A stretch of DNA of 64,000 nt. Origin: Epiperipatus broadwayi. Lineage: Eukaryota > Onychophora > Udeonychophora > Euonychophora > Peripatidae. The stretch is from NCBI GenBank assembly GCA_028023455.1, contig JAQFVV010006246.1:5966363-6030362 (forward strand). Reading direction: 5' to 3'. Below the pieces are notes generated by a model. The model saw only the letters and a program-made list of their open reading frames with translations, did no database searches and had not been told where the DNA came from. Shown here piece after piece: positions 47,001 to 59,284 of this stretch (position 1 is its first letter; each line of letters starts with the position of its first letter). The translations under genes were made by a program, and so were the position numbers.

Positions 47001-48640
47001 ACTAGGTTTAATTCTGGTTAATGATTAAGTAGCACTCACAATATAACTTATACTGAGGAATACAATGTGTATAACAACTTCAGTTGCTATTAAGGTAAAT
47101 ATTAAAATAATAAGTGTAACTTCTGATAAATAACCCATAAATTATAATAAGTTATCTAAATAAAAACTATCATTTAATTAAAGATATGATAATAAAAATC
47201 GTTTGTACGCATTACCTAGAATCAGATTATTTTTATTTTAAAACAAATAGTTAGTTAATAAAGTTAAGCAGCCGTTCATATAAGATACACTAAATGGATG
47301 AGTTGATGTATCGATAATAATATTTATTTTGTTATAGTCAAATTGCATAAATGTAAAAAGAAGATGAAGAAGTAGTTCGAATCCAGGTCTAAAAGTATAG
47401 ACGAATTACTGTTAGTTATATTTTGTTTTATCCATATGGGGTCGAATAAATTGTATATGTTTGTTTATTATGTTAATCATAAAGGATAGTTTTGTTAAAC
47501 TGTAATAATAAATTAGAATATTGTTAAAATTTAATAATAAATTATAGTCTTGTTACAAGTTGTGTTGAGTCATTTTTCTTGTGTGCTAAATAAAAGTGTA
47601 TTTGCATAATACTTGCAATACGTTCTTGAGTCCAAAATCATTTATAAAATCTTAAATTCAATACACCAGATAGACAATTGTAAGCAGATCCGAATATTTC
47701 ATTATATTTTAATTTAATAAGAATTATTTATGGAATTGAAAACTTCAGACCAAGACATTTTATTTTATATGTGTGCAAAATCACTTTATTCCCAAACTAG
47801 TCGCTTTTGGTTGCACATTGTTAAGTACACCTTTAAGTGAAGTGTCTAAATAATAAATCTTAGTGAAATTATTGTGTTGTCATGGATAATGGAAGGACAC
47901 AAAAGCACCCTTGTCTTTTCATCATTCCGACTGAGATTCTAGATTAAAAGGGTCTGTATTATTCAAAATTATGCGTTGTTATTGAATATGGTTATCATCT
48001 CGTTAAATATTATAATAGTTGATATGTGAATGGACACCTGGAATTTAAATAAAGTAAATGTTTCCTATAGCCGACCAGAATGTCAGTCATATGCGACAAC
48101 ACAATACTGCTGAGCATTTTTCTTAAACATAACAGAGAACCCTGAGATTAGTGTCATTATTATAAGTGCTCTTAAATTAAGGAGTGATCAATGATGATCA
48201 ATATTCCAAGCGTGGCATGGCTTAAGAGATTGAAACTTCTGATTGTATAATAATAAAATAGTGAGATCATATTGGCAAATTAATGAATGTTTTGTTTTAG
48301 TCAGTAATATTAACAATGACATGAAATCATCATCATCATTGTCGAACAGTGCAAGTACTTACAGCTCAGAGAATGTGTTTTGGATAGAGAAAGAATGTTA
48401 GTTTATTTTTTTTTAAATTTATTTTATTAATGATAATTTTTTTTTTATTCTATCTCTGTCTGAACTGCATATCGCTGTAGCTGAATTATTATAACTAACC
48501 TAACGTCGAGCTATATTAGGTAATATAGGGTTTGCTACCCGTCCTATATGGAAGCGTCCGAATTCCGAATTCTCTTTAATAGAATTAGGCTTCCGAAATT
48601 TCTTTAATGGAAGTGAAGTCTTCGTTTATAGGTTAGAATA
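44090..48640 (+). mobile_element. Unrecognised ~4.5-kb non-coding element, copy 2
   Basis: Inserted into E1 LTR copy B; copy A is continuous across the site, with AATAT-like host sequence on both sides. The left end is TGTAACCTAGTG, and the right end as reverse complement is TTCTAACCTATA, a short imperfect inverted repeat TNTAACCTA. No coding capacity is seen in either this copy or the inverted one at 18.8-23.3 kb. It may be a non-autonomous DNA transposon of large size or a very long LTR. Confidence 0.65.
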
Positions 48641-49005
48641 TATATATATTTTCTCAAGTTGACCTCTCTATAGCAACCTTATTCTCCATGTGCCTATTGT
48701 TGTGTTTATTCGTGGATTGCGATTATAGATTCCTGAAGTTAAATTATGCTTTATTACTTCATTCTTATTTGAGTAGTTTAGTAGCCCTTGATCTCTGTCC
48801 GTATTACAGTTCATTGGACCTTTATTATTTTTTACTAGTCTCCAGGATATTGATGTATTTTATATAGGTTTGTATTATAACGGAACTGCAGGAAATGCCA
48901 TAGGACGATGTGAATAAGACAATAATTGGATGATTTGAACCCAATGTGTCAATCAACCTACAATAAGTCATATCCTGTAATATATGATTCAATGGCCCAT
49001 TTGGA

Positions 49006-49315
49006 TGTGACAGATATTAACGAATCTGAATGACATATAAAAAAGGGAATGCATCTCACTACTGTCAGACAATAAGCATTATAGTGGGATGCTAACAATG
49101 TCATGATGACATGCTTAGCCCCAAATTTCATCTACCTTTAGTATGCTTGCTCATAATTTACTTAAGACATTTCAATGTAATCTAGACTAGTGCATATTTA
49201 TTACATTTCCCTTTTCAGGCCCCATTATACCACAGAATTCAAACTCAGGGAGTTCTTGCAGTCAGCTCTCTTCAGGGATGGACTTACTTAATTATTGACC
49301 AAATATACCTATGTA
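49006..49315. repeat. Diverged relative of the E1 LTR terminus
   Basis: Words such as GCATCT.ACTA.TGTCAGAC, ATGATGACATG, CATCTACCTT and AATTCAAACTCAGG are collinear with 13855-14090 in LTR copy A, at much lower identity than copy B. It is probably an older relative or a fragment. Confidence 0.45.
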
Positions 49316-49707
49316 TAAACATAGATCAAGAAATATTGATGATGATCAATCATTTAGGAGAGCAATACATAGTGATGAGGATGATCATCAAACCTGTAAT
49401 GGTGTAAATGCATAATGATAGTGATGATGAAACCTTTAATGATTTAAATGTATAATCATGATGGTGATGATCAAACAGAGATCAGATTGGTTTTAACAAC
49501 TCAGTAACATTTATTAATAATCTATAACATATAATAGTAAACATTTACAAAAAAAATTATTAAGTTAACAAAAATGGTCTTCTATCATTTTGATGGCTTA
49601 ACCCAATAAATCTCCCTGATCCAGATTTCATAATAAAAGTCTGTCCTCAATCAATCCTTATTTACACTAGAGAAAACAAAATAATTTAAAATACAGTATA
49701 TACAAAA

Positions 49708-49761
<54 letters not shown>

Positions 49762-51720
49762 ATATATATATATATATATATATATAACAAAAGGGAAAAG
49801 CAAAATAAGAGTTCAGTAATTCTAAATCTACCCCATCAATATAATTATTACAATGATATTTATATGTTGGAGTAAATATATTTATAATTGTTTTAAAAAT
49901 ATATATATGTAGTCCCACTCCCATTTATATGTATGTGCAAGTCATATTAAAATTAGTGAAAAATAAGAAAAAGACCATTTACTCAAGTTGATTAATTGTG
50001 CACTCAGAAATAAAACAATTACAAGTAGATATTATTAAAAACTTATTAGTAAGTAATATAATTTTGTTTGTTCAAGAGTCTGCACTTAATGTTGATTATA
50101 CCAAAACCTTACTTGAGGTCACTTTGATGAATCAGTTGAATTTCCAAAGGGATCTGTAAATTTATTTTTATTAATAGTTATACATATTTATTGACTATGA
50201 TTGCTTTTCCCCTTTATATATCAACATATAGGTATGTATCAAATAACTGCTCACACTTTTAAAATGCAGGTGACTGAATTTGAAGATGAAACTTGAATAC
50301 ACACACACAACAAAATCACAATACATGAAATTTTCAAATTGAAATAAAAAAAAAAAATAAAAATCACGTGAATCAAAATATATATATTTATCCTGAGGAA
50401 AGCAAGTATTTGTCCACAGTTAAGAGTTTATAAATTTGAATGCCAATTTCCACGCAACATTCTTGTTTACTAATTCTGTTGATATTTATATATTTCATAC
50501 TATTTGGTTAAAAGCAAACACATACCCATTATCTCTTTTGAACATATAGCATAAATCCATTGAAAATTGATATTCACCAGCACTTTGTAAAATAGACATT
50601 TTAATGAATAATTTTATAATGACATCAAAGCTGACCTTGGGATGCCAATGGTATTGGCTTACCCCAAACACATTGTAATGACTATTTTACCAAAGACTAT
50701 TATTTATATTGTGGCTTCAATATATACAAGAAAATGGCTTAAAGAAACAATTTCAAGTAGTTTCACATTTCTTTTTCCTTATTTCCATAACACCGAATTC
50801 AAGCTTGTAGAACAAATTAAATCATTAGTTCATTCCTGCTAATTATATATTGAAGTTTGTCACTTTAATAGCTAAGATTAAATTTCTACTTTCCTTCTAT
50901 CCAAATGATAAAGATTTTGTATTAATTTTTAAATATACACATTAAGTTTTAAATTTCATATTCTTACTGTTTTTTAATGACGAACAATTTTCTTTTTTTT
51001 AAAAAAAAAGACTTTACTTTATGTTTTGATGGTTTTGTTGTTAGTCAGACAAGTGAAAATCGCGAGATTGCTTTTTTGTGCTAGCGAGAATCTATTGTTA
51101 CAAACTAATAAAAAAAATAAAAACATAATTATTTTTTATTTAGTCTTCATTATTCAAACTCAATCACCTAGCAACTATTTTAACCTCATATATTTTGACC
51201 TTTGAACATATCTGTCTTATCAGTCAATTAATTATTTTAGTTGTTAGTGATATTAAATGCATTTGTGTATATAACAAATTTGTCTGCTTTCAAGGTGTAT
51301 ATATAAAAAAGAAAAAAATAATTTCTCAAAATAGATAAAAATATTAGTTTATATGTATGTTTCATGTATATAAACCAATATGTAGGATAAATTATTTGCC
51401 TATCACTTGGTCTGAATTCAAACATTGAGAAAAGTTGTGGTAGGCATGATGGTTGATTGTAAGTCATCTCTTACGGTATATTTAAATGATCATTTGTAAT
51501 GTGTGAGACTTAAATCAAGTATTCAATTTATTTGTGTTATTAAGTGCATCATATGTGACTAATTTCTGCAATAAATAAGTACTATTTAATTCACTGATAT
51601 TTTAATTATGTCTGATTTTTCTCTGCATATTGTTATTAGATCAATGGTGCTGCAGTCTTTTGCTCAGTTTAAACCATTAATTTATAAGATTCTGTGACAG
51701 AGAAAAATTATATAAAAACA
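49316..51720. other. Non-coding AT-rich stretch with long (TA)n
   Basis: Contains GATGATGAT-rich sequence near 49330-49470 and the TA microsatellite at 49711-49787. No gene is recognised; the frames at 50642 and 51237 lack domain signatures. Confidence 0.6.
49711..49787. repeat. (TA)n microsatellite with one TTG interruption
   Basis: About 36 TA units with a TTTG break near 49757. Confidence 0.95.
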
Positions 51721-51723
51721 TAA

Positions 51724-52243
51724 GTAAAATCTATATTTGTGTTAATATAAATACACTTGTAAACTATAAGATATATAAATACTATTTGTATATTAAATAG
51801 ACAATCACTGTCTTAACAAATGATAAATTTTATACTCAAGGGCTTTCGAAGGTCTAAGCCTTCAATTTCAAAAAGTAGTTGGAATAAAATATGCAAATTA
51901 GGGTGGACTAGATTTTCATTGGACTAGATTTACCACTTCCTGGAGATAAGGAGCGTTAAAGAAACATATTAGCTCATCTCTGACATCCACACCACGAATA
52001 AAAAAGAAACATTTTATGCCATCTCCAGGAAATGGCAAATCTAGGTCAATGAAAATCTAATCCACCCTAATTTGCATATTTATTACAGTTACTTCTTGAA
52101 AATGAAGGTTTAGATCTTCAAAAGTGCTTGAGTATAAAATTTATCATTTGTTAAGACGGTGATTGTCTATTTAATATAGAAAGAGTATTTATATATCTTA
52201 TAATTTACGTGTGTATTTATATTAGCACAAATATAGATTTTAC
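51724..52243. repeat. Foldback element, ~225-bp inverted arms
   Basis: The left arm (51724-51951) and right arm (about 52020-52243) are near-perfect reverse complements around a 68-bp spacer. Shared words are GTAAAATCTATATTTGTG at the ends, AGACAATCAC and TTAGGGTGGA. No coding is present. It is a MITE-like or foldback transposon; the RNA would form a long hairpin. Confidence 0.85.
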
Positions 52244-52604
52244 AAATATTTAAACTAACACATAGTTGAACATTAAATAAAAATATAAGCTAATTAGAAG
52301 TCAATCAGATAAAGACACAACACTTTTTAATCATTATTCAATCTTTGAAGATTAACTTTTCTAATAGAATAATAATTGAGAATGGTGGCAATGTTTTTGT
52401 TGTATTTAAAATATATACAATGGTCAAATATCCAATGTAAAAATAATTATTTGTCCACAATGTTGTTATTGATATATACTTAATATAATAATCAATCTAA
52501 ATAAAACTGAAACAAACAACTAATTATATTTGCAATTATTTAATTATCAACCAGCTTTCATCTCTTATTGAGACTTTTTCAAGATATAAAGTTTTATATA
52601 TCAC

Positions 52605-52779
52605 ATGACTTAACTAAATTTACTCCACCTATTAGACATTATTTTACTTTCAACAATATAATTAACATTACACATATAAATACATTTGTCATTTGTTTAT
52701 GTATTTTTATGTGTAATGTTAATTATATTGTTGAAGATAAAATATTGTCTAATAGGTGGAGTAAATGTAGTTAAGTCAT
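52605..52779. repeat. Short hairpin element, 71-bp arms
   Basis: The arms 52605-52675 and 52709-52779 pair with only a few mismatches around a 33-bp loop. The ends are ATGACTTAACTA and its complement. The open frame at 52568-52774 is merely a translation of the hairpin. Confidence 0.85.
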
Positions 52780-52799
52780 TGTATTTGATTTATCAACTC

Positions 52800-55195
52800 T
52801 AAAAAGCAAAGGATTTTATAAATGTGCCTCATTTATGAATAAAATTACTATTAAACAAAGCATTATTTTCAATTGATTGCTTTTTATAACTGATACTTAC
52901 TTTTATATTTTTTAATAAATCCACATCTGAAAAAAAAGAATTAATCATTATTCTTTAGAGATATTTCAGAAAAATGTATAGAATACTACATTGCATTTAT
53001 AAGACTTTGAACAGCACAAAAGACTTTCTAACAGCTTCATGTTAAACTAGTAGCAGTAAAGCTGTTATAAGTGCCATATTTTCTAAGATCTTTACTAAAT
53101 ATTTGCAAAATCTTTGGAAAAAATGACATTCCATCATAATCTTATGATCTGACAATATTGTTGGTTTATATGTTGGGAAGCTATATGTGGCATGACACAT
53201 GGTATTAGTTTTTCATGTATTCAGCATGTGTTGGTATTTTGCTCTGTCATGCCATATATAGTGTTTTTTGTGCTCACATCCCCCATGTTCTCAAATTACT
53301 ACAATGCATGCTATTATTATGATAGATAATATGCTATCAACTTAAGCATTCAATGAAAAATGTTATATTATCCGACTCACAACATATAAAAATTTAAATT
53401 ATTTTATAGTAGAAATAAATAATTTATGTCCCAATATTCTTGTCTGCTATTTTTAAATAATTAGATCCCCTTTGTAACACATGTTAAGCTTAATCTGGCC
53501 CTGCTTCCTGATATAAAATTCAACTTTTGCTTAAAGATTATAATAAAATTGAGACAATACTTGTTCATTTTTTCCCCATCCTTTTCCATATTTTAGAGTT
53601 AAAAGTATGAATAATAAATAAATTCATTTTTTAGAGAGAATAAATCGAACTGTAGGTGTTTTAAAGTAAAGATTTTCATGAATGGATTTAAACTCATCAG
53701 TGTAATATTTGCAATTGGATAAATTCATTTTACTTTAAATTTTTTAAATTTAACAAAATCTTTTAAAGATTTATGGACACGCTTTATTTGAATTAATTAA
53801 AGTGCATTCAAGCTTTTCAACTTTTTATTGTGATACATTTTGCCTGCGTTCATCAATTTTATTATATTAAATATTCCTTTAATTACGCAGTTGTATTATA
53901 TTCTTTTACTTGCCATCTCAGCTACCTTTATTAATAACTTGTTAAATTTTAAAAAGTCTTTATCATTTCTATTCATCACAAACACCCAGCTTTCAATTTT
54001 ATTCTGTCTTTTTATAAGCAAGCAGTCATTGTATCACCATGAAAAACAATTAATTATTTGTGAAAAGGCTTCTATGATTAAGGAAAAGAAAAAAAAACCT
54101 AATATAGCAAAAACATTAGAAGGTTTCAACACATAAAAAATAATAATAAAGGAAACAGAAAATTTTAGTTGTATATAATCTCAAACTTTTCAAATGTCAA
54201 CAAAAATAAAAGTTAATAAGAATTGAACATTTTCCTACTTAGAAGAGGTATAAAGTCTAGCGATAACTTTCTGATACGTGAAATCATACCACGCGTTAAA
54301 ATTGAGGATTTTGGAAAATACGTCAATATATATATAAGCAGTAGATTGATATCTTGTAGATAATAAAAAGTCTTCCCGTGAGGCTTAATATGAATAGAAT
54401 AATTTTTTTTACTATACTCTATGTCTATCAATAAATAAAACTGAAAACTTATTTTATATTGAAGATTTATGTAATCGTAATACATTCAAAAGATGATCAT
54501 TTTATTGTAAATAATAAATATTTGAAAGCAAAAGAGGTTAACTTGAGCTTTCATCTCTGAACCTTAGCTTTCTATTTTAACCACTGCATTAAACTATAGA
54601 GCAATTTTAATAATCATTTCATATCAGTTGCAAAAAAATAGCACAATCTCCAAGGGAAGTAATGCTTCCAGATAGACATGAAACCTGATTTAAATAGGTA
54701 TAATAAATGTATGCATAGATATGTTTTCATTATACCTAAACAATCATAATAAAATATAAAAATATTTTCAATGATTATTTAGAATTATTAAAAACAATGG
54801 AATTGCTTCTGATGAAAATAACAAAATTAGGAATTTAGGATGTTAATGTTTAAAAATGATAGATGATTTACATTTCATTCAGTTTATTAAATGTTATACA
54901 AATTAAAATATTAGTCAGTTTTATTAAAAGAATTTATATATTATTCACAAGTTGAGATTAATGTTAATACATCTGAATTTAAACACATTTTAATTTTTTT
55001 GTGGTCATAAAGAACTGCACTTTTTTATTAAATAAAATTTTTAAAAAATAATAATATAAATTTGAATAGTTTGTTCTGGAATTTACATAATGTTTGAGCA
55101 CCAGAGTCAAGCTGCAATTTATGGATATTCAAATTTCGTCTTTGCCATTATACCCCTACATTGAATTACATAGAGCCATATTCAAAATAACTAAA
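52800..55195. other. Non-coding AT-rich stretch
   Basis: No recognised gene. A small inverted repeat (TATGTGGCATGACA near 53183 against TGTCATGCCATATA near 53248) is the only structure noted. The frames at 53840-54136 and 54213-54485 have no recognisable domain. Confidence 0.55.
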
Positions 55196-55205
55196 CATAG
55201 AATAT

Positions 55206-56150
55206 AAAGTACTTTAAATAGTCAAAATAAGAGTCATAGATCACATGACCATATTCTCTTAAGCTTGTAAGTTATAAACAATGAGGATTGCCAATTCCTC
55301 AACAAGCTTTGTGATAGAGAAAGCATTTAAAACATTTCTGTCAGGACCCCCCCCCAACCTCTGACCATGGTTTCATGCTCTGGCACTCCTTAGAGAGGTG
55401 CTAGGGTAGGTTCAGACATTAGATCTAAAAACACCAACCTGAAGCCAGTATTTAACTAAAAGTTATCTATTGAGTGGAAAATCTGAAAATTTCAGACACC
55501 TACATGTCTTCAAACCCAGCTATCCAATTCAAATAGCTATATGGTGCTGAGAGATCTTCAGCCATACCATATATTAGTAGCCTTAGCAATATAACATTGT
55601 GTAAGACTTAAGGCAGAGACTATAAATAGCCAAAATATGTCATAGATCACATGACCCTAGCACCTCTCTGAAGAGTGCCATAGCACAAAACCATGGTCAG
55701 AGGTTAGAGTGGGGGGGGGTCCTGACAGAGATATTTTAAATACTTTCTCTATCTAAGCATTTATCACAAAGCTTGTTGAGGAATTGTCAATCCTCATTGT
55801 TTATAACTTACAAGCTTAAGAGAATAGTGGTCATGTGATCTATGACTATTTATATTCTCTGTCTTGGATCTTACGCAATGTTATGCTGCTAAGATTACTC
55901 ATATATGGTATAGCTGAAGATCTCTCAGCCCCATATAGCTATTTGAGTTGTATAGTTGGGTTTGAAGACATGTAGGTGTCTGAAAATTTCAGATTTTCCA
56001 CTCAATAGATAACTTTTAATTAAATGCTTGCTTTGGGTTGGTGTTTTTAGATCTAGTCTCTGAACCTACCTGAGCACCTCTCGGAGTGCCAGAGCATGAA
56101 ACCAAGGTCAGAGGTTTGGGGGGGGGGGCTGACAGAGATATTTTAAATGT
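55206..56150. repeat. Compound palindrome with G/C homopolymers
   Basis: A ~150-bp module (AAGCTTGTAAGTTATAAAC ... CTGGCACTC) and a ~250-bp module (GAGAGGTGCTAGGGT ... ATCACATGACC) occur in direct orientation at 55256-55655. They recur inverted at 55660-56095, with a further inverted end at 56095-56150. Each copy of the first module carries a run of 9-11 C or G (55347, 55711, 56118). Confidence 0.8.
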
Positions 56151-56644
56151 TTTACTTTACTTTAAATATTGTGAAACACCTTTACCCATAAAATATTCAA
56201 TTTACATTAGGATGTAAACATTTTATGGATAAACGCTTCAACTTTAAATAAATAAAGTCAGATGTCACATGACCTAATTTAAACAAACTTGCATTACTTA
56301 TGAAGCGAGTAACAGAAACTGGTCTGGGGTTGAGGTTATTCTGCAAAGCTTGTTAAGAGCTTATTTGCGAGCTCTTTATAAACAAGTAATATAAAAACAA
56401 ATATTTATTCATTTTTTCCCTTCTTCATGCAGTATTAAAAACATGTTTCACATATGAAAGTAATTCTAATAAGAAAAAAAAACTTATTCTTTTGATGCTT
56501 TCTTTAAACATTTTAGTAAAATGTGATATCTATCTAATTAGTTATTTACCATTTTTAATACACTAAAATTTTCAATGAATATTAATTATCATAAATACTA
56601 AATGTCCACCAACTCAAAAAAAAATATATATTATTTTATAAATT

Positions 56645-57000
56645 AATTTCTCATATCATGATCATCATCAACCATTATCAATCCACTGCAGGATGAAGGT
56701 CTCTCCAAGTTCAAACCATCTCTGATCTTTAGCTTCTCTTCTCCACATCACCCCTGCACACTTTCTTATTCCATCCATCCATCTCACATGTGGTTTCTTT
56801 CTGGGTCTTTTACAATTTTTTGGAATCCAGTTTATGATTTCAATTGTCCATCTATTATCATCTCTCCTAGCAATATATCCAGCCCAACTCCACTTGTCTT
56901 AATTTTTTCAGTGAAGTCAACAAATAACACCTCTTTGTTTTCTTACCCATATATTGCATTTTCAATCTCTTCTTGTTACTCCTAAGATGAGTCATTCAAC
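56645..57000 (-). pseudogene. 3' end of an RTE-like non-LTR retrotransposon
   Basis: The minus strand translates as SWAGYIARRDDNRW, then RPRKKPHVRWMDGIRK, then a WRREAKDQRWFELGE block and QWIDNG. This matches the well-known C-terminus RWAGHIAR..D.RW ... RP.GRP..RW.DDI.K ... A.DR..W..LGEA of RTE-like elements in many animals. A TGATGATGATCATG tail follows, typical of RTE 3' ends. Only the last ~90 codons are present; the rest is missing or unrecognisable. Confidence 0.75.
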
Positions 57001-57479
57001 TTTGTATTATTTTGAAAGCAGAATGTATATGCCACTAGATATGACACATATGTTTATAAATTGGCAATAGTTTAATATTTGTTTACATAATTTAAATTAT
57101 AATAGCAAATTGTATACCCATTTCATTTTATATTTGATTTTATATATATTATTACCGTCATATCCTTGGCTTTATCATTTGAAATCTTATGGACCTACAA
57201 TTTAAAAATTTATTAAATAAAAAATTAAAAATTTATAAGTTTCCTACATGCATGATCACCATCATAAACACATCTCTTAGCCATTTCCTCAGCCTGCTCT
57301 TTTTCTTTCTAAATTTGTCTTTTTCATAATTCTAACAATTCAGTACTAACATGCTTGCTAAAGAAGTTTAATTTTGTTTATAAGTTTATATACACTAAGC
57401 ACTTTCGAAGTTCTTAGACTTCATATTTATTTTTCATAATTGCAATATTCTCTTTTAAATTATTTTTGAAGTAATATAA

Positions 57480-59200
57480 ATTATCAATATTTATCAGCAA
57501 TTATAAAAAATATATATTTGTAATTATATAATTGACCTTTATTGGTGCATATTTTTATGCTCTCTTTAATCCAAGCATCTGCTTTAATAACTGTTAAATG
57601 ATATGATATGGCTACTTCTTTATTAAAGTCAGGAATCTCAGCCAATATTTCCAAGACAAATCTGTTAGCCACTGTATTTTTCATTTCCACCTCCCCCCCC
57701 CCCATTCTTTTACCATATTTTTCTCTATCCATTTCCACAATATCATCTTTGTCCACTTCATGGCCTTTGTAGCTATATCACCCTTATCTTTTTTCAACCC
57801 CAGTACAAAGACAAATAACACACTTTCTGTATACTCACTTGGTTTATATTTATTCTCCTAAAACTTCATTATTTGTACCCTTACTGCTTGTAAGTATTTA
57901 CATTCTAATAGCAAATGCTTAATGTTTTCCAAGCTTTTCCTACATAACATGCAGACTAAAACATCCACATTTCTCCATTTACATGTATATTCCCTTGTTG
58001 CTAGCAATCCTGTTTGAGCCTTAAATAGTAAACTATAATCCCCACTATTATCATAAATTAACACGTCTAATATTATATTTACTTCTATATATATTCCCTT
58101 TTTACTCTCCATCTCCATATTTTTTATTAATACATCTTCTATATCAGTCTTTGCTACTATAACAATCAACAATCCTCCTAACACAATCATCTCAACTTTT
58201 GTACAAGTTTTGTTTTTATCCAAATATTCTGCATACCATACTACCTTTTTCACCCATCTTGTTGCCTGCTCTTTATTCATAATCCAATTAAATTCTATTT
58301 ATTCTCTTACTATCCATAAATTACAATCTACTAAACATTTTCATTTTAGTCAATAAAAAAAAAGTCATATATCATATGACTCCATTTATTTTTTAAGCTT
58401 GTAGTCAAGCTCTTTGTTTTTATTTTCATTTTACTTTTTGAATCTCTCATATAAAAACTTGTCCACACATCTGCACCTAATGCATGTCTTCCTACTTCTC
58501 TTTGCACTTTTCCTAAGTAATCTAACATGCTTTGTTAACACATAACACATCATTACCATATGTTAATCCTGCTACTGCCATTCGCTTCTATGCAATTCTA
58601 GATACATCATATTTATTATATGAAAACACTGTTAATTTCTTTATCATAACTTTTTTTCTTTGCTTCATTTATCAATTTTTTCCATTCCTCCAAGCAATTC
58701 TTGTGATTACTTAAAACAATTTTCAAATAGTTGTACCTATTTACCACACTTAAATCCCTTAAGAAAAATTATCTTTCCCTATCATTTAGCAGCATTACTT
58801 TTGATTTTTCTTCACTAAATTTGATTCACATTTCTCTATCTACCCCTGCACAAGTCTTCAGCACAACTTCCAGATCTTCCCAACTTTCTGTGCATAAGAA
58901 AATATCAACAAATGAAAAACCTGATAATGTAAACACTCCCTTGCTATCTACTAGTGGTACCTCTTCCTAATTTTTCTATTGACTTCAAATTTCTTTCAAA
59001 TATATATATAAAAAAAAAATAGATGTCATGGGGCATCCTTGCCTTAGTCCTATTTCATTTTTAACTCTGATTCAATATTTTGTAATTGATATGATTATTT
59101 TCATACAATCTCCTAATAAGATCCACTAAAGCCTCATTCATTCCAAATTTTCTAAACTTATCCATAATCTATTTCTAGTCACTCTATCATATGTTAACTT
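57480..59200 (-). pseudogene. Degenerate non-LTR retrotransposon (RT to C-terminal Cys motif)
   Basis: In minus-strand order, the RT region at about 59200-58750 reads LVDLIRRLYENN..YKIL, then a degraded copy of the GLRQGCPMSP block and a line resembling SFVDIFLCTESWEDLEVVLKTC. The frame 58528-58346 starts LGKVQREVGRHALGA, a phrase that follows the RT in several LINEs. The frame 58280-57858 ends with SLLFKAQTGLLATREY and CMLCRKSLENIKHLLLEC, the C-terminal CxxC...H...C motif. The catalytic FADD is replaced by a non-acidic sequence and frames are broken throughout, so it is dead. A run of 11 C (57693) interrupts the last frame. Confidence 0.65.
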
Positions 59201-59284
59201 ATTATTGCATACATGCCATCAAACATCACATGATCACCATTCATTATGCTTATACAAGCTGCTCTCCATATAATAGTATCACTC

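Larger units (their letters stand above)
38922..48808 (-). mobile_element. LTR copy B of element E1 (candidate 5' LTR), split by two insertions
   Basis: The LTR pieces 38922-40446, 43568-44089 and 48644-48808 are collinear with LTR copy A. The outermost ends TGTAATGG and GTATTACA form the terminal inverted repeat. The two gaps are filled by a 3.1-kb and a 4.5-kb insertion. A ~300-bp tandem duplication within it is not seen in copy A. Confidence 0.7.

Noticed and set aside
49036-49068. TATAAAAAA plus TCAGAC as a plus-strand LTR promoter
   Set aside because: The related E1 LTR is oriented minus by its primer site, and the TATA word is not kept in copies A and B; probably chance in AT-rich DNA.
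52568-52774. 68-codon ORF as a gene
   Set aside because: Lies within the short hairpin element; both arms are translated.
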